A stretch of DNA of 64,000 bases from Streptomyces sp. NBC_00273 (GTDB lineage: Bacteria; Actinomycetota; Actinomycetes; Streptomycetales; Streptomycetaceae). The stretch covers positions 5,704,001 through 5,768,000 of the forward strand of contig NZ_CP108067.1 of assembly GCF_036178145.1 (NCBI RefSeq), in the 5' to 3' direction. Under the pieces are notes generated by a model. The model was not told where the DNA came from, did no database searches, and saw only the letters and a program-made list of their open reading frames with translations. Position numbers and translations under genes: made by a program. Below, one piece after another: positions 50,490 to 59,845 of this stretch. Numbering within the stretch: the first letter of the stretch is position 1; each line of letters starts with the position of its first letter.

Positions 50490-50562
50490 TGCCCTCGGCA
50501 GGATTCGAACCTGCGACACCGGCTTTAGGAGAGCCGTGCTCTATCCCCTGAGCTACGAAGGC
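50490..50562 (-). tRNA. tRNA-Arg (anticodon CCT)
   Basis: On the minus strand the sequence folds into a full cloverleaf: acceptor GCCTTCG with CGAGGGC (one G-U pair), D-arm TAGCTCAGGGGATAGAGC, anticodon loop CTCCTAA giving CCT, and T-arm GGTTCGAATCC. It would read AGG arginine codons. The CCA end is not encoded. 50490 is taken as the discriminator base. tRNA-Arg genes of this type are favoured integration sites for actinomycete elements, but no integrase is seen beside it. Confidence 0.93.
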
Positions 50563-50809
50563 GGGGGCTCGTCGCGAACCTTGTCGGAAACCCCGCTGGG
50601 GCCGCCCGACTCGGACGGACGAACGTCCTGGTCAGCTTGCGTGCGTATGCGGAGCGGGCAGCGTCCTCGCGGACACTTTCCCGGGCACGCGCCTGGTAGC
50701 CGACTGACCGCTGACAGCCTAGCGGATCAGGCTGGCCGAGGTCGCCTCGATTCGCGTGCGCCTCGGGCGCGTCCATCTCGGGCCCTGTGACCTGCGCGTT
50801 TCGGTGATG

Positions 50810-51100
50810 TCGGGTGCGGGGTGGCTCTGATCGTCTGTGAGTCCGGGACGAGGAGGGCTCCGGCCGCGAGCCCGGTCACCTTGGAGATCTCGGCCCTGTG
50901 GTCCGCTGCGTCGGCGTTGGCTCCGGTACGTCCGGAGCCGCAGTACCCGATTCGCGACGCCTCCTCCTCGGCCAGCCGATGGAGTCCAACTCGGCGACCA
51001 ACTCCTGCGCCTCGACGAGGTGATCGGTCACCGGAAGGGCGAACTCGGGAGGTTCCGGAGGGACTGCAGCCCATCCGCCCCGGTATTGCAGCCGTATCAC
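50810..51100 (-). pseudogene. Frameshifted remnant of an unidentified gene
   Basis: On the minus strand a protein-like frame begins at 51100 (MIRLQYRGGWAAVPPEPPEF, ALPVTDHLVEAQELVAELDS). It continues one frame over from about 50972 (LAEEEASRIGYCGSGRTGAN, AEISKVTGLAAGALLVPDS). Joined, the two read as one soluble protein, consistent with one frameshift. No family recognised. The remaining parts of 50563-51274 show no confident gene. Confidence 0.4.
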
Positions 51101-51274
51101 CAGCCAAGCACACCGGGTTCGCCCTGCAGAGCTACGGCGTCAACCCCTACGGCCGAGATCGCGAGTGTGTCGGCGCAGTCCACCGCAGACGTCCTTGCTA
51201 CTGTCCACTTCACCTAAATCGCCCGTAAGGGAATTATTGGCGCCTACCGGTGGCCGAGAGGAAAAAGACGGACT

Positions 51275-52768
51275 ATGAATGATTTTTCCCGTCGCAAACT
51301 ACTCAAGGCGACCGCGGTCGCCGGTGCCGGCGCGGTCGTCGCGCAAGGCGTCACGACCGCGGAGGCCCACGGTGCGAGCGCCGTGAGCGAGCCCCCCAAG
51401 CACACGAAGTGCCCGCCGGCGAAGCTGACCGGCCGCATCGTCCGCCCCGACAACGCCGGGTACACGGAAGCCCGCCTCGGCTGGGACCAGCTCTTCTCCC
51501 ACTACCCGCTGGTCATCGTCTTCGCCCAGAACACCCAGGACGTGGTCAACGCCCTGACGTGGTCCCGGCAGAACGACGTCGCGGTACGGGTCCGGAGCGG
51601 CCGCCACAGCCTTGAGGGCTGGTCGAACGTCGACAACGGTCTCGTGATCGACATCAGCGAGCTGAAGTCGGTCCACATCGACAGCGCCGCCCGTATCGCG
51701 ACGGTCGGCGCCGGACTCAGCCAGCTGGAAGCGGTGACCACGCTCGCGGAGCAGAACTTCGCGGTGACGACGGGGACCGAAGGCACCGTGGGCCTGTCCG
51801 GGGCGACGCTCGGCGGTGGCTTCGGCTTCCTCACCCGCTGGCTCGGCATGGCCTGCGACAGCCTGATCGGTGCGGAGATCGTGGTTGCGGAAGGCGACGA
51901 GTGCGCCAAGGTGGTCAAGGTCGACCTGCGCCACAACGGGGACCTGCTCTGGGCGCTGCGCGGAGCGGGCAACGGCAACTTCGGGATCGTCACCTCACTC
52001 ACCTACAAAGTGGCCCCGCTGAAGAGCGTCACGTACGTACAGGCCACCTGGGACGGAATCGGCGACCTGCGCAGGCTCTTCGACACCTATCAGCGCACTG
52101 CGCCGTACCTCGACGACCGCCTCGGCACCCAGCTCGAAATCCACCGGAACCAGATCTTCCTGTTCGGGGTCCTCGCGGAAGGAACGCCCGCGGAGGCGAA
52201 GAAGCTGCTGGACCCGCTCCTGTCGATCGACAGCCCGCAAGTGACGGTGCAGGTGGGGAACTGGGGCGACGTGTATGCCGGCTTCCAGATCCCGACCGCG
52301 GACGAACCCGCGAACTGGAAGTTCTACTCCCAGTTCACCAGAAAGCCGTTCCCGAGCAAGGCGATCGATGTGATCGTCTCGTTCATGCAGAACGCGCCCA
52401 CGGACGACAGCAACTTCTTCGCGCAGGCGTTCGGCGGGGCGGTCAGGAAGACCCCCCGTGGCGGCGCCGCGTTCCCGCACCGCGACGCGCTCTTCTACTC
52501 CGAGCCCGGTGCCGGCTGGGGCACCCGCTCCGACGAGCCGGGCGTCTGCGACCCGCTCACCCCGCAGGCCCAGGCCTGGATCGCCGAATTCAGCCTGGCC
52601 CTGCGCCCCTACGTGGACGGCGCCTACGTCAACGTGCCGAACGTGGGCATGCAGGACTGGGAGACCGCCTACTGGGGATCCAACTTCGACCGACTGCGCA
52701 CGATCAAGGCGGAGTACGACCCGCACAACGTCTTCAAGTACGAGCAGAGCATTCCGCCCGCGTCCTGA
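51275..52768 (+). CDS. Tat-exported FAD-linked oxidase (berberine-bridge-enzyme-like)
   Basis: The 497-residue protein starts MNDFSRRKLLKATAVAGAGA, a textbook twin-arginine signal (S-R-R-K-L-L-K). A PCMH-type FAD domain follows (FAQNTQDVVNALTWSRQNDV, VRSGRHSLEGWSNVDNGLVI), with His111 as the likely covalent FAD attachment, and LSGATLGGGFGFLTRWLGMA without the second Cys of bicovalent members. The C-terminal BBE segment (YWGSNFDRLRTIKAEYDPHN) is complete. Such enzymes oxidise sugars, alcohols or natural products with O2, releasing H2O2. Being exported just upstream of a secreted haloperoxidase, it could supply that enzyme with peroxide (inference). Confidence 0.9.
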   Translation: MNDFSRRKLLKATAVAGAGAVVAQGVTTAEAHGASAVSEPPKHTKCPPAKLTGRIVRPDNAGYTEARLGWDQLFSHYPLVIVFAQNTQDVVNALTWSRQNDVAVRVRSGRHSLEGWSNVDNGLVIDISELKSVHIDSAARIATVGAGLSQLEAVTTLAEQNFAVTTGTEGTVGLSGATLGGGFGFLTRWLGMACDSLIGAEIVVAEGDECAKVVKVDLRHNGDLLWALRGAGNGNFGIVTSLTYKVAPLKSVTYVQATWDGIGDLRRLFDTYQRTAPYLDDRLGTQLEIHRNQIFLFGVLAEGTPAEAKKLLDPLLSIDSPQVTVQVGNWGDVYAGFQIPTADEPANWKFYSQFTRKPFPSKAIDVIVSFMQNAPTDDSNFFAQAFGGAVRKTPRGGAAFPHRDALFYSEPGAGWGTRSDEPGVCDPLTPQAQAWIAEFSLALRPYVDGAYVNVPNVGMQDWETAYWGSNFDRLRTIKAEYDPHNVFKYEQSIPPAS

Positions 52769-52782
52769 CGCACGAGCAGGGC

Positions 52783-52817
52783 CTGCGCCCCCTCCCCGGA
52801 CCGGTGAGGGGGCGCAG
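52783..52817 (+). terminator. Hairpin terminator of the FAD oxidase gene
   Basis: CTGCGCCCCCTC (52783-52794) pairs perfectly with GAGGGGGCGCAG (52806-52817), 14 bp after the stop. Confidence 0.75.
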
Positions 52818-53066
52818 TCGCGTCGCGACGGCCTCCGCCGGGTGGTGAACGGGTCCCCACGGCGGCAGCGGCGTGCGCTTGGGAAGTTGCGTCCGTTCGT
52901 GGGCCAGTTGGTGCACTGCCCACCAGTCGCGACCGCGATCGGATGAGCATTTCCACGTACATACCGATGAACACAAGAGCGTCGCCATATCGGCGCGGTT
53001 CACTCAAATATTGATATTTCCGACATTAACCTTTCACCGTTGATCAGCGACGTCGAAAGGAACGCC

Positions 53067-54563
53067 GTGCCCCTCATGCCCAACCATGGCCGTCAGTCGG
53101 CCGCGAAGTCCGCGCTCCCGCGCTCGAAGTTCCGCGCCGGCAGGCGCCTGGGACGGCTCCGGGCCGTCGTCGTGGCCGGTGCCCTGCTCGCCGGGCTGAG
53201 TCCGGTGGCGGCCGCTGCGCCGCAGGCCGCCGCCGGGCCGGAGCGCAAGGGCGATCCGACGCAGTACTGGAACAAGGTCCTGCTCCAGACGTTCCGCAAT
53301 GCGCGGGGCTCGGACGCCTCGCCCGGCAAACTCTCCCGATCCGGGGCCATGGTCTTCGCGGCGATCTACAACGCCGAGAGCGCCTACCAGAACACGTACG
53401 GAACCATGAAGTACGAGCCGTACCTCAACCGGCCGCTCAAGTACGCCACCGACTCGTCGAAGCCGCGCGCGGACGAAGAGGAGCGGCTGATCGACCGCAC
53501 GGCGTACCGGATGCTCTCCGAGCTGTACCCGGGCGACCGGGCCTTCATCGACGCCCGGTACGAGGCCCGGACCGGCCGCTCCCCCCACGCCCACGACCCC
53601 CTCGACCGGCTTGTGGTCGACCGCGTGGTGAGACAGATCAACAAGGCGCGGGCGCACGACGGTTCGGACAACACGGAGCTCTACGACGGCGACACCACCA
53701 CACCCGGAGCCTGGCGGCCGACGGGCGAAGAGGCGACGGCTGACGAAGGGGCCTGCCAGGAGCCCGGCGACGCCGTGACCCCGAACTGGGGCAAGGTGAA
53801 GCCGTTCGTGCTCCGCTCCGGTTCGCAGTTCCGGCCTCCCAGCCTGCGTGGGTTCACTTCCTACGACAAGATGGTGAACAGCCCGGAGTACGCGCGCCAG
53901 GTCGACGAGGTGCGACGCGTGGGTGCCGCCGACTCCACCGAGCGCACCCGCGAACAGACGGTCATCGGCTGGTTCTGGGACCACGACCTGAACGGCACCT
54001 ACCACCCCCCAGGACAGCTGCTGCAGCTGACCGGGACGGTCGCCAAGAAGTTCGAGCTCGACACGTACGAGACGACCCGCTTGTTCGCACTGTCGGCGCT
54101 GACCCTCGCGGATGCCGGGATCGCGGCCTGGGACAGCAAGTTCGACGGGCCAATCAACGAATGGCGTCCGGTGTCCGCGATCCAGGCGCTGGGCGGAGAG
54201 AACGCGAACTGGCAGCCCTTCAGCGCGGACCGGGCGGGAAGGCCGTGGACCCCCTGCTTCATCGCCTGGACCTCCGGGCACGCCAACTTCACCGGTGCGT
54301 GGGCAGCCGCGATGCAGAACTTCTTCGGCCGTGACGACGCCTCGTTCACCGCGCAGTCCGAGGACCCGCACACCCTCGAGCGGTTCCGCCGGATGAACAG
54401 CTTCAGCCAGGTCGCCGAGGAGGGCGAGTTCAGCCGACTGTGGCTGGGCGTGCACTTCCGCTGGGACGCCGAGGACGGGAGGGAGATCGGCACCAACGTC
54501 GGCGACTACGTGTTCGCCAACGCGCTCCAGCCGACGCGATCGAGCCACCCGCATCAGCAGTGA
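53067..54563 (+). CDS. Secreted vanadium-dependent haloperoxidase-type protein (PAP2 superfamily)
   Basis: The GTG at 53067 behind AAAGGAAC is chosen; the frame is open 27 bp further. It gives 498 residues with a basic signal region (SKFRAGRRLGRLRAVVVAGA, LLAGLSPVAAAAPQAAAG). The vanadate or phosphate pocket is complete: Lys358 and Arg367 in KFDGPINEWRPVSAI, Ser403-Gly-His405 in WTSGHANFTG, and Arg457/His463 in SRLWLGVHFRWD. With vanadate it would oxidise halides with H2O2; acid phosphatase activity is the alternative. An AT-rich promoter patch lies upstream, with AAATAT-TG-ATATTT at 53006-53019. Confidence 0.85.
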   Translation: MPLMPNHGRQSAAKSALPRSKFRAGRRLGRLRAVVVAGALLAGLSPVAAAAPQAAAGPERKGDPTQYWNKVLLQTFRNARGSDASPGKLSRSGAMVFAAIYNAESAYQNTYGTMKYEPYLNRPLKYATDSSKPRADEEERLIDRTAYRMLSELYPGDRAFIDARYEARTGRSPHAHDPLDRLVVDRVVRQINKARAHDGSDNTELYDGDTTTPGAWRPTGEEATADEGACQEPGDAVTPNWGKVKPFVLRSGSQFRPPSLRGFTSYDKMVNSPEYARQVDEVRRVGAADSTERTREQTVIGWFWDHDLNGTYHPPGQLLQLTGTVAKKFELDTYETTRLFALSALTLADAGIAAWDSKFDGPINEWRPVSAIQALGGENANWQPFSADRAGRPWTPCFIAWTSGHANFTGAWAAAMQNFFGRDDASFTAQSEDPHTLERFRRMNSFSQVAEEGEFSRLWLGVHFRWDAEDGREIGTNVGDYVFANALQPTRSSHPHQQ

Positions 54564-54637
54564 ACCGACGCCCTGGCCCGCGCCAGCGGAGAGGCCGCTA
54601 GTACCAACGCCGTTCAGTCGAGGCGGGACCGGGTGAG

Positions 54638-54781
54638 TCAAGGGCCGGTTGTGAACGGGTTGGTGGTGGCCTTGTAGGTGGTCCGGTCGATGGTGGGTCC
54701 ACGTGCGGCGTACTGGGAGATCGCTCGTCTGACGACGCGGTCCTCGGCGCGGACCCGCCGTTCCGGCAGCCCGTGAGAGCG
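54638..54781 (-). pseudogene. C-terminal fragment of an unidentified gene
   Basis: On the minus strand the sequence before a TGA (54638-54640) reads PERRVRAEDRVVRRAISQYA, then ARGPTIDRTTYKATTNPFTT-GP. This is protein-like in composition and unlike a GC shadow, but it has no start. It may be the tail of a transposon or deleted gene; I cannot name it. Confidence 0.3.
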
Positions 54782-54852
54782 TGGCCACCGCCGTCGTCCT
54801 CACTTCACATCCCCACATCCCCGTTCCGTGCTCGAGAGCAAGGCACCAACAG

Positions 54853-55507
54853 GTGACACCGTCGAACGATCGTTTCCGTGAGCTGCGCGAGCTCCTGCGC
54901 TCTTATACGGTGACCGGCTACGCCTTCGATGACACGGAGGACCGTCGCGGAATTGCGCTCAGTGCCTACCTCAGGCAAGCCGCGCTCGATCCCGCGCGCA
55001 GCCGAGGCGGCAGCGGAGATCGACGACCTCCTCGAGACGGGTCTGTTCAGCGATGAGATCGCGGATGACGTCGATCTCTTGCCTCACATCCGCCCTCCCC
55101 GCGGGGGGACGGTGGAGGGATGCCTTGCCGTCGTCGGCGGGCACCTCCGGCGGTTCCTTGCAGAACCGGATTCACCCTCTCGGTTGCCCCCACAGACCGC
55201 ATGGGAATGGAGAGAGCGGTTTCCTGAACTCTCGCACCTGATGGCAGCGTACTTCCATCAGGATTTCTCACTGGAGTACTCCTCGCACCGAGAGGCTCTG
55301 GACGACTACGTTTCAGGCGCTGCGGAGAGTGACCTCTGGCAGGTGGCGGGCGAGATCGAAGACTTCCTGGTCCTCAACGAATCGGATCAACTGCTCAAGA
55401 AGTCGGCGGCTACGCTCGGGCTCAGCATTCTCCCGCCGCAGGGCGTGCGGCTGCGGCAATGGCTGACGGACGTGCGGGGGACGGTGCTCCACCGATCCCG
55501 GGGATGA
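54853..55507 (+). pseudogene. CdiI-type contact-dependent-inhibition immunity gene, frameshifted
   Basis: A GTG at 54853 opens a frame with FRELRELLRSYTVTGYAFDD and IALSAYLRQAALDPAR, then loses sense. One frame over from about 54995 the protein continues as AEAAAEIDDLLETGLFSDEI, FPELSHLMAAYFHQDFSLEY, and VSGAAESDLWQVAGEIEDFL, the CdiI_2-type immunity pattern. A one-base gain in the GCGCGC run near 54993 explains the break; removing one base yields a ~217-residue protein. In CDI and polymorphic-toxin systems such proteins block a specific toxin tip. It sits 3'-to-3' with a giant secreted protein and near an RHS protein, but its cognate toxin is not identified. Confidence 0.68.
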
Positions 55508-55515
55508 GGAGGAAA

Positions 55516-55553
55516 CCGGCCCGCCCCTCCGCGGTTGCGGAGGGGCGGGCCGG
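55516..55553. terminator. 17-bp bidirectional hairpin terminator
   Basis: The arms 55516-55532 and 55537-55553 are perfectly complementary (CCGGCCCGCCCCTCCGC and its inverse) with a GGTT loop. It lies between the immunity remnant and the convergent giant gene. Confidence 0.85.
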
Positions 55554-55570
55554 CAGGGTGGGACCGGCGG

Positions 55571-58500
55571 TCAGCCGGCTAGGGGTGTGGCGAGGCCGGG
55601 TGTGTACCAGCGTTGGTTGTTGCCGCCGTTGCAGTCCCAGATGTTGAGTTGTGTTCCGTTGTCGAGTCGTCCGTTCGGCACGTCGAGGCAGCGGTTGGCG
55701 TTCGGGTTGAAGAAGCCGCCGGTCGCCGTGGGGAGCCACTGCTGGTTGGAGGCGCCGGTAGCGCACGTCCACAGCAGGACCGGGGTGCCGTTGGCCGTGC
55801 CACCTCCTGACACGTCCACGCACTTTCCGCCGACGCGGAGTTCACCGTTCGCAGTGACCTCGAACCTCTGGGCCGTGTCGTCGTCGGTGTTGCTGCAGTC
55901 CCAGATCTGGATGCGGTTGCCATCGGCGTTGCTGCCGCCGTTGTTGTCCGCGCACTTGGCCGAGCTCGATGCCGAGATCAGTTTGGTACCGGTGCCCGCG
56001 GTGGTGGGCACGGTGGCGTGGGCGTAGACCGCGACGTTGCTGATCCTGCCCTCGAAGTAGGAGGCGGGCAGGCTCTGGTGCTTGTAGCGGCCCAGGACCA
56101 GGGGGCCGGTGGCGTTCCAGGCACGGGTCTTGGCGTGGTGGCCGGTGCCGGCCAGGGTGCCGTTGACGTACAGGGCGATCAGGCCGGTGGAGGCGTCGTA
56201 GGTGGCGGTCAGCTGGGTCCACGCGCCGGTCTTCACCTTGGCCGCGTCGTTCATGGTGATGGTCTGGTCATAGGCCCAGTCGTCGTCGTCCTTGACCGAC
56301 ATCGCGAAGCGCCAGGTGCCGTCGGCGTCGTGCCAGAGCATGAAGCCGCTGGCGTGCTGGCCGTCCTGGCTGAGGACGACGGACGGCTTCTCCGACTTGG
56401 CCCAGGCCGACACCGTGAAGCTCCGGGTGGTGTCGACGCCGGGGCCGGTGGCGGTGACGCTGCCGGTCTTGCCGTCGAGGGCGAGCACCTTGGTCGCGGT
56501 GCCGGCGACGGTGTCGTTGGCCCAGGTGGCGCCGGTGGCGCTGAGCGCGGCGTTGTTGCGGCCGCGCAGGTCAGCGGCAGCGGATCCCGCGCCTTCGGTC
56601 AGCTTCCAGTGCGAGCTGGAGATGCGGGCATCGCCCATGGTGCGGCCGCTACCGAATCCGGTGACCTTCCCGGCGGTGGCGGTGCCGTCCCAGGTGCGCA
56701 GCCGGTGGAGGCTGTCCAGGGCCCAGAGGTCGGGGACACCGTCGGCGCTGGTGTCGCCCGACGAGCCGACCACGGGATGGGTGGCGGCCTGGAGGCCGGA
56801 GGCGATCTTGATGCGCTTGGTGTGGTCACCGAGGGCTGCCGGGTTTCCGGCGACGTTCGCGTACTGGTAGACGTCACCGGTGGCGCCGTCACGGGCCCAC
56901 AGGTCGGGAAGGCCGTCGCCGGTGGCGTCGCCGGGTGCGATGAGGGTGAGGTTGTCCCAGCCGGTGGGGCTGAGGACGAGCACGAGCGGATCGCGGAGTT
57001 CGCCGGTGGCACCGGTGCCCTGGAAGAGCACCAGTGAACTGCTCGTGCCGTCGTTCTCCACGGTGAGGAGGTCGTTGCGAGGGGCGACGCCCGTTTCCGG
57101 CAGCGCGTCGCCGACGGCAAGGATCTGCTTGACCCGGGTCCAGTTCTCGACGTACTCCGCACCGCAGGGTCGGCCGGTGGCGGCTACCTTGCAGTCCTGC
57201 GTGTAGGGCCGTGGCACACCGGATGCGTTGGTCCGGTTGTAGTAGAGGCCGCCATTGGCGTCGAGGCCTCCCTGGGTGAGGGAGTTGCGGTAGAGCGTGA
57301 GCTCTCCGTCGCGGTAGGTCCACAGGTCGTCGATGCGGATGCCGTTGCCGCCGCGATGCGTCGTCAGCGTGCCGGGACCCCAGCCCTTGCCCCCCGGGCT
57401 GTTGGCCGCGTTGGAGGCGATGACGCCGCCGGCCGCCGGGTCGACGGCGGTCGGGTAGACGACGAGGTCGCCGTTGTCCGTCGGGGCGATGAAGTCGACC
57501 CGCTCGTCACCGGTGATGTCGCCGAGGGTCGTCTTGGCGTTCGGGTCGTCGGGCACGTAGAAGGCGTACGTGTGCTGCTGCGAGCGGTTGCCGGCGCGGT
57601 CCACGGACTGGACGCGAAGGATGTTGGTGCCCCAGGTCGTGGGGGTGAGCTTGAGCGTGGCGCTCCCGTCGGCGGCCGCTTCGACCTGATTGGCGCCGCC
57701 CACCGGGATGGTCCCGCCCAGAGCCCACTCGTAGGAGGTGACGCCGCTGAGGGAATCGGTGGACTTCACCGTGAAGGTTCCGGGCTGGCCGATGTGCTGC
57801 GCGGAGCCGGGCAGGGTGCCGGACGGCGGGTACTCGGCGGAGGTGACCACGGGAACGGACGGCGGCTGGGTGTCCATGGTGAAGCTGCAGCCGGTGAGCC
57901 AATTGGATGTCATGTCCCCGTCGCCACTCTGGACCTGCCAGGTGTAGGTGTGGCCGTCCACGAGGTAGGTGGGGTGGGCGGAGACCCAGTGCGTGCCGCC
58001 CGCGGATCCGATCCAGCCGCTGTCGAAGGCGAGGCTGGAGTCCGCGGTGTCGTAGACCAGGAAGTGCGCGTCGTTCGTCTGCCCGTCCGGGTCACCGATC
58101 CAAGCGCCGATGCTGAGGCCCGCGTAGTTGGTGGCGCCCACCCAGCCGCAGCCGGTGCCACTGGGGTTCTTCGGCGCGGGGAACGTGCCCAGCGCCCAGG
58201 GGTCGTACGGGCGCCGGTTGTACTCGACGTACAGGAACGGCAGGTCGTTCTTGTTGCGGGTGAACCGCTTGAAGGAGTTGTTGCTGCCGCTCTTGGACTC
58301 GTTGGACGCGAAGAGCCCGTAGGTGAGGTTGCCGCGCCAGTGGTTGGCGGCGAGGTGGTCGCGCACGTCCCACTCGCCGCGGCTCGTGGAGCCGGGGCAG
58401 CCGGGGCCGCCCGCGCTGTTGATGGAGGTGGTGCGCAGGACCTCCCAGTCGACGGGCTGGGTGTCCCAGGTGATGTTGGAGGGCAGCTCTCCGGTGGAGT

Positions 58501-59845
58501 GCAGGTCCACGTCGTAGGTCCGGCTGCACGTCGCGTCCGCCGCGTACGACTGGGTCGCGAAGAAGGAGGCCTTCTTCAGGCTCTTGTCGCCCAGGTCGCT
58601 GGTGTCGACCTGTACGTAGTAGCGCTCCAGCCCGGTTCTGGTCCGCCAGCGCTGGTAGCCGACGCCCGGGTCGTAGGTGTTGCCGTAGTCGTCGTAGTTG
58701 ACGGCGCCGGGGTAGGCCTCCTGGACCCAAGCCCAGTGCTGCGTGCCGCGACTGGTGGGCTGCCACGCCGGGTCGATGTACACCGGGTAGGCGGTCGCGG
58801 GGTCGGTGAGGAAGGTCTGGTCCGGTGTCAGGGCGAGGGAGTCCTTGCCCAGGTCGGTCCGGAGCGGGGCGACCTTGGCGAAGTCGCCCGGGCCGTCGGT
58901 GCCGGAGACGGGCCGGGCAGGTTCTTCGCCCGCGCCGGTCGGCGCGGACCCTCGGCCCTTGGCCGCTTGGGAGAACGCGGTGGAGCCGGAGGGCTTGGCG
59001 AGCGGGGCCTGGATCGGGGCGGTGGAGTCCCACATCGTCGGGGTCGGGGCGCGGAAGACCGTACGGCCCGAGGCGTCGGCCGCCTTGAGGTTGCCGTGGC
59101 TGTCGGCGGAGACGGTCACGCCTTCGCCCTTGAGGCCCGTGGTCAGCTTGGCGAGCTTCGGGTGCTTGGCGGCCTCGGCGGACTTGACGACGAGGATCTG
59201 GGAGATCCCGCCGGCCTTGTCGGCCGTCACCTTCAGATCGGTGCCCGGCACCACTTCGCGGTAGAGGGCGCTGTCGCCCTCCAGCACGGGCGTGGGGAGC
59301 GGCTCCGGCCAGCTCAGCACGAGCTGCTTGCCGTCCTGCTCCAGCGCGGCAAGCGGCGCGGTGCCGCCGCCGGACAGGGTCAGGCCGTTGCTGGTCGCCT
59401 TCGGGCGGAGCGTGCCGTCGGCCGACTTGACGAGGGTGGCGTCGAGGTCGACCCACGTGCCGTCGCGCTGGGTGCGCAACGGGGCGACGCTGCGGGTCAG
59501 GCTGAGGGAGCCGTTCGGGTTGGCCACCACGGTGTCGGTCTCGGTCGTCGACGCCGCCACGGGCACGGGCTTCCCGGTGCGCTTGGCCTCCACGAGCGCC
59601 GCGTCCTCCGCGGCCTCCCGTTCGGTCGTCGGCCGCTTCGGCGGCGTCTGAGCGGCGGGTGCGCCGGATGCGCCGGATGCGGCCGGTGCTGCCGGCTTGC
59701 CCGCCGCCGGTGCCTTGCCCGCCGCCGGTGCCGCCGAAGCGGCTGGTGCTGCGCCGACGGACGTGATGGGCAGGGCCAGTGTGACCAGCCCCGCAATGGC
59801 GATCGGCCAGCTGGCTGGTCGCCTCTTTCTCAGTGTGCCCCCCAC
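55571..59845 (-). CDS. Giant secreted multidomain protein: DNRLRE, VCBS/FG-GAP, LamG and ricin-B lectin
   Basis: The GTG at 59845, behind a GGGGAG site, is chosen over a TTG eleven codons upstream; it gives 1424 residues. A signal peptide (WPIAIAGLVTLALPITSVGA) is followed by Ala/Pro-rich sequence. Then come a DNRLRE-type beta domain (~353-543), Ig/fibronectin-like strands (~560-770), and FG-GAP/VCBS calcium loops (GDITGDERVDFIAPTDNGDL, GDATGDGLPDLWARDGATGD, ~778-1065). A LamG lectin domain (~1078-1272) and a ricin-type beta-trefoil with QxW repeats (~1287-1424) complete it. It probably binds polysaccharide or cell surfaces. Divergent from the RHS gene; such pairs recur in Streptomyces. Confidence 0.88.
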   Translation of the reverse strand: MGGTLRKRRPASWPIAIAGLVTLALPITSVGAAPAASAAPAAGKAPAAGKPAAPAASGASGAPAAQTPPKRPTTEREAAEDAALVEAKRTGKPVPVAASTTETDTVVANPNGSLSLTRSVAPLRTQRDGTWVDLDATLVKSADGTLRPKATSNGLTLSGGGTAPLAALEQDGKQLVLSWPEPLPTPVLEGDSALYREVVPGTDLKVTADKAGGISQILVVKSAEAAKHPKLAKLTTGLKGEGVTVSADSHGNLKAADASGRTVFRAPTPTMWDSTAPIQAPLAKPSGSTAFSQAAKGRGSAPTGAGEEPARPVSGTDGPGDFAKVAPLRTDLGKDSLALTPDQTFLTDPATAYPVYIDPAWQPTSRGTQHWAWVQEAYPGAVNYDDYGNTYDPGVGYQRWRTRTGLERYYVQVDTSDLGDKSLKKASFFATQSYAADATCSRTYDVDLHSTGELPSNITWDTQPVDWEVLRTTSINSAGGPGCPGSTSRGEWDVRDHLAANHWRGNLTYGLFASNESKSGSNNSFKRFTRNKNDLPFLYVEYNRRPYDPWALGTFPAPKNPSGTGCGWVGATNYAGLSIGAWIGDPDGQTNDAHFLVYDTADSSLAFDSGWIGSAGGTHWVSAHPTYLVDGHTYTWQVQSGDGDMTSNWLTGCSFTMDTQPPSVPVVTSAEYPPSGTLPGSAQHIGQPGTFTVKSTDSLSGVTSYEWALGGTIPVGGANQVEAAADGSATLKLTPTTWGTNILRVQSVDRAGNRSQQHTYAFYVPDDPNAKTTLGDITGDERVDFIAPTDNGDLVVYPTAVDPAAGGVIASNAANSPGGKGWGPGTLTTHRGGNGIRIDDLWTYRDGELTLYRNSLTQGGLDANGGLYYNRTNASGVPRPYTQDCKVAATGRPCGAEYVENWTRVKQILAVGDALPETGVAPRNDLLTVENDGTSSSLVLFQGTGATGELRDPLVLVLSPTGWDNLTLIAPGDATGDGLPDLWARDGATGDVYQYANVAGNPAALGDHTKRIKIASGLQAATHPVVGSSGDTSADGVPDLWALDSLHRLRTWDGTATAGKVTGFGSGRTMGDARISSSHWKLTEGAGSAAADLRGRNNAALSATGATWANDTVAGTATKVLALDGKTGSVTATGPGVDTTRSFTVSAWAKSEKPSVVLSQDGQHASGFMLWHDADGTWRFAMSVKDDDDWAYDQTITMNDAAKVKTGAWTQLTATYDASTGLIALYVNGTLAGTGHHAKTRAWNATGPLVLGRYKHQSLPASYFEGRISNVAVYAHATVPTTAGTGTKLISASSSAKCADNNGGSNADGNRIQIWDCSNTDDDTAQRFEVTANGELRVGGKCVDVSGGGTANGTPVLLWTCATGASNQQWLPTATGGFFNPNANRCLDVPNGRLDNGTQLNIWDCNGGNNQRWYTPGLATPLAG

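Noticed and set aside
50490..50562. Attachment site of an integrated element at the tRNA-Arg
   Set aside because: No integrase gene and no second copy of the tRNA 3' end was found within the window.
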